Part shown: positions 8,708 through 15,911 of the stretch, one piece after another
Layout of the letters: each line of letters starts with the position of its first letter
Position numbering within the stretch: position 1 is the stretch's first letter
Notes under the pieces: model-generated
What the model was told of the DNA's origin: nothing
Seen by the model: only the letters and a program-made list of their open reading frames with translations
Database searches by the model: none
Source of the DNA: Hyunsoonleella ulvae
Lineage (GTDB): Bacteria; Bacteroidota; Bacteroidia; Flavobacteriales; Flavobacteriaceae
Assembly (NCBI RefSeq): GCF_016827605.1
Contig: NZ_JAEPJQ010000005.1
Coordinates: forward strand, 186,001-250,000
DNA: 64,000 nucleotides
Direction of reading: 5' to 3'
Position numbers and translations under genes: made by a program

Positions 8708-10360
8708 TTATAGTGATTTAAAATATTGCTCTAAGGTAGTGGTGGGTGCTAAATTGAGTTTTTTTTTCAGTCTTGCGCGAGCAGATTTTACTGCTTCAAC
8801 AGAAGTTCCTCGTAAAGTAGCTGCTTCTTTTCTGGTAAGCCCCATTATGGAGTACGTAGCCATTTCTACTTCTAATTTGGTAAGTTTTGGATGTTTTTCT
8901 TTTATTCTAAACATAAAATCAGAATATTCACTTTCTATATTTTCTCTAATAAATAGTGATTTTGAATCTTCAAAACTATCAGATCTAAGTTCGGTTAGAA
9001 TACTTTTTAAGGATATACCATCTTCTTCTTGAGATAGTTTTTTAAGGTTTTCGGCTAGTTTTGCTTTATTTTTAAGTAATTGCACCGATTCGCTCATCAA
9101 CTGAATAATTTCCTGTTTTTTTAACTCTATATCTTTATCTTTTATGTTTAGTTTTTGAGTTAACTGAAATTTTTCTTTTTGCAAAATATTATAGCGTTCT
9201 GCTAAAGCAAATGATAATAATAATACTTCTAGAAAAGAACCTACTACATAAGCGTTCCCTGTAATTTTATTTACGGGTAGTAGTTGTAATAGTGTGCCAG
9301 CATAGAGTGATATACCAAAGCAATATACTATCCAAGCACCTATAAAATAACGTGCAAACTTATTGCCATTTAAATACGCTTTTACACCTGCGTATAATGC
9401 TATGAAACCAGAGGCAAATGTTCCCATAGCAACAAGTTTATTAGTGGTATAATTACCAAAGACTTCCATATTTATGATTTCATAGAGGAATGAACCTATC
9501 TGAAAATATATTAACCCCATTAATCCCCAATATGCAGACGTACTGTAGGTTTTAATGTTCAAAAATTTAATGCAAAATATGCATAGGGTAATAATACCTA
9601 GTGCTATACTAAGAGGTGGAAACCATTCTAGCATAAAAGGATATTCATCGATTAGAAACTGTTTAGAAAAGCCTCTAACAGTAATTTGAGCCGACAAAGA
9701 GCATATAATGGCTATGGCATAGTAGATGTACAGCGAATCTCTTAGGCCTATACCTATAAATAAATTGTACAAGGCTATAGTTAGAAGTGCCCCAATAATT
9801 AATGCTACTATAAGCAGTTCTCTGTTTTCAAAACGTTCTTTTTGTTTTTTATCAATAACATGCATCATAAACCATTTGCCATATTTACTGCGTGCCTTTA
9901 GATAATATGTTTTAGTTTCATAAGACGCTAATTCTATCGGGAAATATAATGATGCACCTTGTTCAGCTTTTTGGTCTTCCATAATCATCATACCTGAAGG
10001 GTAACTTGCCCAAGCATTATTGTTTTGATGATACATTATGATTGAATCTTGAAGCGGTTTTAGTATTTGAAGTAATTTTTTAACAGGCTTAGACGACGTA
10101 TTTACAGCTCGAAACTTTAACCAATGTGTGCCAGTACTAAAACCTAGATTTATGATGTTTTCCTCAGCAGGTTTAAACGGTATGTTTTTTACCTCTTCAA
10201 TAGATAAAATACTGTCTGTGTAATAGTATTGAAAGGCATGACCAATCCTGTCATTTCTAGAGATCTTATTAATTTCAAGAGGTATAAGTTCTTGGTTTTG
10301 AGTATATACACTATACGTTGATAGTAATGTAAGTATACAAGTTAAACCCAATAACCTCAT
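8708..10360 (-). CDS. Membrane-bound LuxR-type HTH regulator with 7TMR-DISM sensor
   Basis: The protein has 550 residues. A signal peptide (1-20) is followed by a periplasmic 7TMR-DISMED2-like domain (about 30-150, with GTHWLKFRAVN), a seven-helix 7TMR-DISM region (about 175-375), a coiled coil (about 385-440) and a C-terminal LuxR/sigma-region-4-like HTH (about 480-550: HPKLTKLEVEMA, GLTRKEAATLRGTSVEAVKS). There is no kinase domain, so the sensor probably controls the HTH directly at the membrane. The ATG at 10360 is preferred over an in-frame GTG at 10366. It is a paralogue of the next gene in its coil and HTH. The GGGTGCA operator lies upstream. Confidence 0.85.
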   Translation of the reverse strand: MRLLGLTCILTLLSTYSVYTQNQELIPLEINKISRNDRIGHAFQYYYTDSILSIEEVKNIPFKPAEENIINLGFSTGTHWLKFRAVNTSSKPVKKLLQILKPLQDSIIMYHQNNNAWASYPSGMMIMEDQKAEQGASLYFPIELASYETKTYYLKARSKYGKWFMMHVIDKKQKERFENRELLIVALIIGALLTIALYNLFIGIGLRDSLYIYYAIAIICSLSAQITVRGFSKQFLIDEYPFMLEWFPPLSIALGIITLCIFCIKFLNIKTYSTSAYWGLMGLIYFQIGSFLYEIINMEVFGNYTTNKLVAMGTFASGFIALYAGVKAYLNGNKFARYFIGAWIVYCFGISLYAGTLLQLLPVNKITGNAYVVGSFLEVLLLSFALAERYNILQKEKFQLTQKLNIKDKDIELKKQEIIQLMSESVQLLKNKAKLAENLKKLSQEEDGISLKSILTELRSDSFEDSKSLFIRENIESEYSDFMFRIKEKHPKLTKLEVEMATYSIMGLTRKEAATLRGTSVEAVKSARARLKKKLNLAPTTTLEQYFKSL

Positions 10361-10379
10361 GTGCACTATTATTTTTTTG

Positions 10380-10438
10380 CAATAATAAAACTAAGGTAAT
10401 AATTAACAAAGAGTAATAGGGTGCAAAACAGGGTGCAG
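10380..10438 (-). promoter_or_regulatory. Promoter with tandem GGGTGCA operator for the 7TMR regulator
   Basis: On the minus strand, TTTG (plus CAAA 10407-10410) and TATTATTG (10380-10387, one mismatch to TAnnTTTG) are 19 bp apart. Directly upstream lies a pair of GGGTGCA heptamers (plus 10419-10425 and 10431-10437). Motif start to -7 start is 39 bp, the position of an activator site. Confidence 0.6.
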
Positions 10439-10455
10439 TTACATCAATTAATTGA

Positions 10456-12093
10456 CTATAAGTTATTTATGTAATCATCTAGAACAATGTCTTTCGAAAC
10501 ATTCATTTTACGCTTTAACCGGAATTTAGAGGATTTAATAGCTTCTATAGATGTATTCCTCAGGGCAGCTATTTCTTTTCTCGATAAGCCTAGTCGTATC
10601 AGCGTGCAAATTTCTATGTCAGTTTTTGTGAGATTGGGATGTGATCTTTTTAAGAGATTAATAAATTCCTGATTTTCACTTTCAATGTAATTTTTTAATA
10701 AAAGTGATTTGTTTTCTTCAACCGTTTTTGATTTTAAGTCTGCAATTATACTTTGTAAATCTTGAGTGCTATAACCAGACTTTAGCTTTTTAAGCTCTTC
10801 AACAAGATTAGATTTAGTATTGATATGATCTATAGTTTCAGAAATTAAACTTACAATTTCCTTTTGTTTGACATTGACATCTTCTTGTAATTTCTGATTT
10901 TCAAATTGTCTTTTTAATGCTAACTGTTCAGCTTTTATGCTCTTATTTCTGTGAACCATATAACCAATACTAAGTAAAATAATTAATGCGAGTAGACTTA
11001 CTGCTACAATCCATAAACGTCTGTTAGACTCATATTTTAATCGTTCGGTTTCTATTTCCTGGTGCTTTACTAATTTTAAACTATCAATTGATTTTTGTTT
11101 CTCGTATTTATGCTTGGCATCCAAGTCAGCCATGCGTTTAAAAGTTTCGTCATTATAACGTTTTTCAAGTAGCTTTAAATACTTGACATGGTTTTCGTAG
11201 GCTTTCTCGTAGTTTCCAAGTTGAGCATAAGCGAATTGTATGGTTTTATAACGATAGGGTAAAAGTGCTTCGTTTCCCAATTCTTCCGATAATTTCAGTG
11301 CCACTTGCATGTATTTTAATGCCAGTTTTGGATTGTCTAGATTCCTGTAAGTTGTAGCTAAAGCGGCGTATCCAGATTCCATTCCAATTTTGTTGCTGTT
11401 ATTTTTGTGGTACTCGATGGATTTTTTTAGAAAAGGAAGGTTTTCTTTCATTCTTCTACTTTGCCTTAAGTACTGTGCATAATTGGCATTTACAGCTGCT
11501 ATGTCGTATGGGCTGTTTATAGAGTCTGCAAGTTTTATAGCTCTTAAATGATATTGTTCGGCACCTAAAGTGTCTCTGGAATTGAGATACAAGTTCCCCA
11601 TAGTGCTTAATACACCTAAGCGTTCTCTTGTTACGTTATATTTTTTACTTAGTGTTAATGCAGAATCTAAATTTGTTTTTGCTTTACTGTATTCTTCTTG
11701 ATACATCCATAAAATTCCTAGTTGGTGGAAGGATACTGGTAGTTCTTCATAATTCTCAAGACTTTCTTTTATTTTGATGCTTTCTAGCATGTGCTTTAAA
11801 GCTATATCATAATTGTTTTCTCGTCTTTCAAAATAACTTAAGAAGTGTAATGACGTCGCTTTTTTATTTATGAAAAACTTAGAAAGTCTTGGTTTTACAT
11901 CTAGAACACTATCTATATAAGTCACGGTTTTGTATAAATAGTCCTTTGCTATTTTAGGCTTGGTATCTGAATTTCTTACAGCTAGATTGTATAATTTATC
12001 TACATTAATACTATCATTTTGGCTATAAGAAACAAAAGGACAGAATAAGAGCGTTATAAAAAGTTTTAGTGTATTGTGGTAAATTTTAATCAT
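10456..12093 (-). CDS. TPR-containing membrane LuxR-type HTH regulator
   Basis: The protein has 545 residues. It has a signal peptide (1-24), TPR helical repeats (about 30-320), one membrane helix (about 358-380: LWIVAVSLLALIILLSIGYM), a long coiled coil (about 385-445) and a C-terminal HTH (about 480-545: HPNLTKTDIEICTL, GLSRKEIAALRNTSIEAIKS). Family knowledge: this architecture is common in Bacteroidota, where the periplasmic TPRs are thought to sense and the cytoplasmic HTH to act. The -7 box ends 5 nt before the ATG, so the message may be almost leaderless. It lies upstream of, and parallel to, the 7TMR regulator, with its own promoter. Confidence 0.85.
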   Translation of the reverse strand: MIKIYHNTLKLFITLLFCPFVSYSQNDSINVDKLYNLAVRNSDTKPKIAKDYLYKTVTYIDSVLDVKPRLSKFFINKKATSLHFLSYFERRENNYDIALKHMLESIKIKESLENYEELPVSFHQLGILWMYQEEYSKAKTNLDSALTLSKKYNVTRERLGVLSTMGNLYLNSRDTLGAEQYHLRAIKLADSINSPYDIAAVNANYAQYLRQSRRMKENLPFLKKSIEYHKNNSNKIGMESGYAALATTYRNLDNPKLALKYMQVALKLSEELGNEALLPYRYKTIQFAYAQLGNYEKAYENHVKYLKLLEKRYNDETFKRMADLDAKHKYEKQKSIDSLKLVKHQEIETERLKYESNRRLWIVAVSLLALIILLSIGYMVHRNKSIKAEQLALKRQFENQKLQEDVNVKQKEIVSLISETIDHINTKSNLVEELKKLKSGYSTQDLQSIIADLKSKTVEENKSLLLKNYIESENQEFINLLKRSHPNLTKTDIEICTLIRLGLSRKEIAALRNTSIEAIKSSKFRLKRKMNVSKDIVLDDYINNL

Positions 12094-12098
12094 GATGC

Positions 12099-12157
12099 CA
12101 AATTTACTACTCTACAATTTTAACCAAAACACAAATACGGGTGCAAAACGGGTGCAG
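12099..12157 (-). promoter_or_regulatory. Promoter with tandem GGGTGCA operator for the TPR regulator
   Basis: The minus strand has TTTG (plus 12125-12128), an 18-bp spacer and TAAATTTG (12099-12106, full match to TAnnTTTG). The heptamers GGGTGCA lie at 12139-12145 and 12150-12156. Motif start to -7 start is 40 bp. Confidence 0.65.
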
Positions 12158-12170
12158 GTATAAAATTTTT

Positions 12171-12217
12171 TCTGCTTCTAAGCAAACGGTCACAGGTTAG
12201 AATCCTGTAGCAATTAC
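12171..12217 (+). pseudogene. 3' fragment of a tRNA-Arg(TCT)-like gene
   Basis: The sequence reads as the anticodon arm to acceptor end of a tRNA: TCTGC, a loop TTCTAA containing TCT, GCAAA, then GGTC and a T-arm with a perfect 5-bp stem (ACAGG-TTAGAAT-CCTGT, 12192-12208). Compared with the tRNA-Arg(TCT) pattern I recall (CTGCCTTCTAAGCAG...GGTTCGAATCC), it lacks one base of the anticodon loop, has a C-A mismatch in the stem and has A for the conserved C56. No 5' half is found upstream. It is followed 15 nt later by a strong terminator, as for a real tRNA. A relic or integration scar is inferred. Confidence 0.6.
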
Positions 12218-12231
12218 TAATAAAAATAAAA

Positions 12232-12261
12232 ACAGAACCTTAATTAAGGTTCTGTTTTTTT
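12232..12261. terminator. Perfectly palindromic bidirectional terminator
   Basis: ACAGAACCTTAA pairs exactly with TTAAGGTTCTGT (12232-12255), followed by seven T on the plus strand and preceded by an A-rich tract. It can stop transcription past the tRNA fragment and, in the other direction, from the LuxR gene at 12452. Confidence 0.85.
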
Positions 12262-12451
12262 ATTAACGCTAAAAGCTAATAATATTAAATTAACAACAAT
12301 GAGTAAGCTAATTATAAGTATTATTTTCATGTTGTTGTCTGTTGATGTTATTGTTAAGATGCAATTGTTTAAAAAAGGTTGCGTTAAGAAACCATTTTTA
12401 TTTATATAACAGTTTAATTTGATTTTTCCCCAGTGTATAAGTTTCGTTTTT

Positions 12452-12832
12452 TTAAGAATGTTGTTTTAGGCAATACAAAATGGCGAACTCTATTAACTTT
12501 CCCTTACCAACCAGCTTTAGCTTTTTTCTAATATTCTTTCTGTGAGTCTCCACAGTAGCAATACTCAGCCTTAAATGGCTTGCAATTTTAGCAGATGTTT
12601 TACCATTACCAATGTGTTGCAATACCTCTAATTCTCTCTTAGTTAAAACTGCATTAGGGTTTATATGTGAAGGGTAAGCTTTTAAAAAAAACAGAAGTGT
12701 ATCCATAATATCTTTATGCGGTGTAATGGCCTTGGTAGCATTAAGTATTTTTATAATGTCTGCTTTTGAAAGTTTAGCATTTTTGGCCTTAAGCGTATGT
12801 ATTGTTTTTATAATTTCTTTGTATGTGGTCAT
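12452..12832 (-). CDS. LuxR-family DNA-binding protein without receiver domain
   Basis: The protein has 126 residues. The N-terminal ~60 residues are helical with no known domain. The C-terminal 65 residues are a clear GerE/LuxR HTH (LTKRELEVLQHIGNGKTSAK, SIATVETHRKNIRKKL). The conserved phospho-acceptor domain of NarL-type regulators is absent, so it is a 'solo' regulator. It has no signal peptide and should be cytoplasmic. It stands alone between a bidirectional terminator and a divergent gene at 13111. Its targets are unknown; nearby promoters are candidates only by proximity. Confidence 0.85.
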   Translation of the reverse strand: MTTYKEIIKTIHTLKAKNAKLSKADIIKILNATKAITPHKDIMDTLLFFLKAYPSHINPNAVLTKRELEVLQHIGNGKTSAKIASHLRLSIATVETHRKNIRKKLKLVGKGKLIEFAILYCLKQHS

Positions 12833-13110
12833 TCATTGAATATCTTTAAAAGCCTAAGATAAATTCAGTAGGCTTTAAAAAACATAACCAATAATAGGTA
12901 AATTCAGTTGAGATTATTTTTAGTTATACTTTATGTTTTCTAAAATATACAGTTATTACTTCTTCAGTATTTAAGCGTATTTTATCGTTGATTTTTGTAG
13001 TTCATATTTGTGCCCGTTCAATGAACATGAATTTTTTGCACTTTTCCGATTTTTTAAGACATGTTAAGTGTAGTTGTTTAGTTTTGAGGAGATTAAATAA
13101 TTATAGCCCC

Positions 13111-13737
13111 ATGAAACGAGTACTAACAATTCTAATTTTATCAGCTTTTTTAGCCAATACAGATTTGGCTAAAGCACAAGAATATGCTGATACTTCAATA
13201 CAAAATTCTAAAACCAATAAAAAGCGTCATGCTATATATGATTACGCAGAGAGTGATTTAAATAGTATAGACACAATTCCTGGTTTCAATACACAATCTG
13301 ATAAGTTAAAAATCACAGGTACTATATTTAAAAGCGATGGTGTTACACCTGCTAGTAATGTGATATTTTATATCTGTCAGGCAGATGAGGATGGTGATTA
13401 CCACTCTAAGAAAGTAAATGGAAAACGTGTTTTAAGACATCAAGGATGGGTAAAAACCGATAAAAATGGCGAATACACATTTTATACATTTGTTCCGGGA
13501 ACAGTTTGGGGCAGTAAAGCCTTAAAACAAATTCACGGATACGTAAAAATGCCCAATGACACGGAAGTTTATCCTATTAATCATTTTGTGTTTGATGACG
13601 ATCCGTTTTTAAGAAAATCGTGTCGTAAAAAAATTGCAAAACGAGGCATCAACAATATACTTAAGTTAGAGAAACAAGATGGTTTGCTTGTAGGAACTCG
13701 TAACATTGTATTACCTTCAATTACCCTAACATATTAG
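13111..13737 (+). CDS. Exported intradiol-dioxygenase-fold protein, probably not catalytic
   Basis: The protein has 208 residues from the ATG at 13111, which gives a clean signal peptide (1-22, ending DLAKAQ). In-frame ATGs further up (13021, 13027) sit in AT-rich, non-coding-looking DNA. The mature part matches the beta-sandwich of intradiol ring-cleavage dioxygenases: ITGTIFKSDGVTPASNVIFY, WVKTDKNGEYTFYTFVPG. The iron-ligand region looks altered: the usual PGxY is PGTVW and the RPxHIH motif is replaced by LKQIH. I infer loss of at least one Tyr and one His ligand, so a binding or structural role is more likely than catechol cleavage. A shared terminator separates it from the convergent lipoprotein gene. 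Confidence 0.7.
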   Translation: MKRVLTILILSAFLANTDLAKAQEYADTSIQNSKTNKKRHAIYDYAESDLNSIDTIPGFNTQSDKLKITGTIFKSDGVTPASNVIFYICQADEDGDYHSKKVNGKRVLRHQGWVKTDKNGEYTFYTFVPGTVWGSKALKQIHGYVKMPNDTEVYPINHFVFDDDPFLRKSCRKKIAKRGINNILKLEKQDGLLVGTRNIVLPSITLTY

Positions 13738-13755
13738 TGTTTATTATGTAAACTA

Positions 13756-13800
13756 AATCCCCGAACATACCTCGCTATGTATGTTCGGGGATTTTTATTT
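13756..13800. terminator. Bidirectional terminator
   Basis: AATCCCCGAACATAC pairs perfectly with GTATGTTCGGGGATT (13756-13793) and is followed by a T-rich tract on the plus strand and by A-rich DNA on the other side. It separates the convergent genes 13111-13737 and 13818-14336. Confidence 0.9.
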
Positions 13801-13817
13801 TAGTTACATACCTATTC

Positions 13818-14336
13818 TCAATTGCATTCAGAAGGTATTTCAAAGGAGCCTACAACTGTAATATCTCCCGGAGTGTTATCTTGCCTGTCATATTCCACAT
13901 TTATACTTCCTTTAAAAATTTTACAATCTCCATCTTCAATAATTTCATTAATATTTAAAGTACCTCCAGCTTTAGATAAAAAGATACCACTATCTGGGAT
14001 ACTCATACTAGAAATGTTATCCTTAGTATTATTATAAACAATCATGGTATATTGTTTTTTTTCAACAGGTGCAGGAAGCGTAAAGGTAATTCTGTAACCT
14101 TCTAGATTTCTAACATCTAAGCGAACCCTATCATTTTCAACATCAACAATGTCAACAATATCTAGTTCAAGTTTTAGGTCTGTAAACCCATCGCCATTAA
14201 TGGTTATAGAAGCAAAATTTTTTTCTGACTCTTGTTCCATTTGGGAGTCGCTATCGTCACTATTTGAACAAGATGTTAAAGCAATAATAAAGCTTAGGAG
14301 AAATACGTTGTAAATCAATTTTTTCATGGTTTTCAA
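13818..14336 (-). CDS. Lipoprotein of unknown function
   Basis: The protein has 172 residues and a lipoprotein signal (FIIALTSCSNSDD, Cys at about 23), followed by an acidic linker and a small beta-rich domain of about 130 residues. The tail repeats Asp- and Ile-rich strands (LDIVDIVDVENDRV). No family is recognised. The Ser/Asn/Asp-rich segment after the Cys resembles the lipoprotein export signal that sends Bacteroidota lipoproteins to the surface. An internal Met (fourth residue, 14327) is an equally good start. Confidence 0.7.
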   Translation of the reverse strand: MKTMKKLIYNVFLLSFIIALTSCSNSDDSDSQMEQESEKNFASITINGDGFTDLKLELDIVDIVDVENDRVRLDVRNLEGYRITFTLPAPVEKKQYTMIVYNNTKDNISSMSIPDSGIFLSKAGGTLNINEIIEDGDCKIFKGSINVEYDRQDNTPGDITVVGSFEIPSECN

Positions 14337-14569
14337 TGTTTGTTTGTATTTATTTATTTACATAAACATCGAAAGCATTTAAAAATGTCATCACTTTATT
14401 TAGTAATTCTCAACTTTGAATTTAAGTTTATCTTTTTCTGAACTATAATAAAAGGGTTTTTTTGCAGTATTAACTACAGCAATATGGTATATTTCTTGTT
14501 TACCTAGATAAGATATACGGGACAGTATTAATCTGTCTTATGAACAACATGGAAGTGTAGCAGGAACGC

Positions 14570-15469
14570 CTATTTTTCAATGACTAATTGCTGACCGATA
14601 CGCAAAACCGAATTTCTCTGGATAGTATTCACTTTACATAAAGAAGCAATAGTAACCTCGTTCCGTTTAGATATTCTAGAAAGTGTATCTCCAGGTTTTA
14701 CAATATAAATAGAACGTTGTTTTATCAAACTAGCTAATGCCTCTTCTTCAGTAAGCAAAGGTTTTATTTTACTTTGTCGTTTAGAATTGTGGGCTAGGGG
14801 TTGAGTCCATTTTTGGGTTACCCAAATCTCTTGGGCTCGGATAGTATTTTCTTCATCAAATTTAAAAATGTACTCAGGATTAATAGAAGTGCCTTTGTAG
14901 TTTACTACTAAATGTAAATGACTCCCTCTAGAATTTCCAGAGACACCTCCTTTTCCTAAATAACTCCCCTTTACAACACTGTCATTCTCCTTTACACCGT
15001 ATACCGATAGATGCGCATAAACGGTTTCTAACCCATTGTAATGCCTTACCACAACAGTTTTACCATGGCCACGAGTATACCTCGCCATTCTAACAACACC
15101 ATCAAACATGGAAAAAATACTATCACCGGTAACAAGATCAATATCTATACCTTTATGAGGGCGTCCCCAGCGCCAGCCATAACGAGACGTTACTACCTTT
15201 TTCTTTTTGATTGGAGAGGCATAAGTAGAATCTTCAAAAGTTAACTTTAGTGGAAACTTTAAATCTTTTGCATATTTATAAGGATTATACACTGTGTTTA
15301 TCCAATATTCGCTTGTTATATTTTCCCTTTCAATATTAATTGAATTTACAGCTGTGGGTATAGAATCAACTACTATATCAATTTCTATAGGTTGTAAGAA
15401 GTCATATTTTTGAGCATTTAACTGAAAACCTAATAAAGCCATCAGTACGATACAAAATAATACTTTCAT
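14570..15469 (-). CDS. M23 (LytM) peptidase with C-terminal LysM domain
   Basis: The protein has 299 residues and a signal peptide (1-19). The LytM domain is about residues 85-215 with the zinc ligands H105 and D109 (HKGIDID) and the H184-x-H186 pair (GSHLHLV). The LysM peptidoglycan-binding domain is about 252-297 (YIVKPGDTLSRISKRNEVTI). Role: cuts peptidoglycan cross-links in the periplasm; all visible metal ligands are kept. The order, catalytic domain before LysM, is common in Flavobacteriia. It appears to be transcribed alone. Confidence 0.9.
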   Translation of the reverse strand: MKVLFCIVLMALLGFQLNAQKYDFLQPIEIDIVVDSIPTAVNSINIERENITSEYWINTVYNPYKYAKDLKFPLKLTFEDSTYASPIKKKKVVTSRYGWRWGRPHKGIDIDLVTGDSIFSMFDGVVRMARYTRGHGKTVVVRHYNGLETVYAHLSVYGVKENDSVVKGSYLGKGGVSGNSRGSHLHLVVNYKGTSINPEYIFKFDEENTIRAQEIWVTQKWTQPLAHNSKRQSKIKPLLTEEEALASLIKQRSIYIVKPGDTLSRISKRNEVTIASLCKVNTIQRNSVLRIGQQLVIEK

Positions 15470-15742
15470 GAGGGTTAAAGTCTTATTTTTTGGTTGGATG
15501 CCTGCAAATTTAAGTATTTAGAAGCTAGAACCATAAGTTAATTATAATGACTTACTAACAACTTATTTATGTCATAAATATTTTATCTACTGGATAATTT
15601 TTGTGTACTTTATTATCTAAAACACCTATTTAAGGAAGCAAGGCAAAAACATATCTACCTAATGGTAATGTGGAAGTGCATTATAATTGACCAATAAAGC
15701 CTTAACTTTGCATGGAGACTCCCTTTAACTAATTGCAAAAAG

Positions 15743-15871
15743 TTGACAACTAAAGACTACATATTTTATGTTCTGGTATTTTTAAACATTGGTTTTGTAG
15801 TTTTTGTATTTATTAGTAGGTATTTAACCAGAAACAATGAGCATCATCACGACGAAGACTTTGATGATTAG
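15743..15871 (+). CDS. Possible 42-aa single-pass membrane protein, TTG start
   Basis: From TTG 15743 the frame encodes one strong membrane helix (YIFYVLVFLNIGFVVFVFIS) flanked by TTKD and a basic stop-transfer RYLTR. It ends in a His/Asp-rich tail, HHHDEDFDD. The order Lys/Arg flank, helix, charged tail is not a chance pattern. A -7 box TAACTTTG (15703-15710) lies 32 nt upstream. There is no in-frame ATG, so TTG is the only plausible start. The metal-binding-like tail is suggestive but untested. It sits alone in an otherwise gene-free 442-nt gap. Confidence 0.5.
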   Translation: MTTKDYIFYVLVFLNIGFVVFVFISRYLTRNNEHHHDEDFDD

Positions 15872-15911
15872 TTGACTTTTACTAACAAAAGTTTACCATA
15901 CCCATTAATAT

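Noticed and set aside
12171-12217. Intact tRNA-Arg
   Set aside because: There is no D-arm or 5' acceptor half, and the anticodon loop is one base short; called a relic instead.
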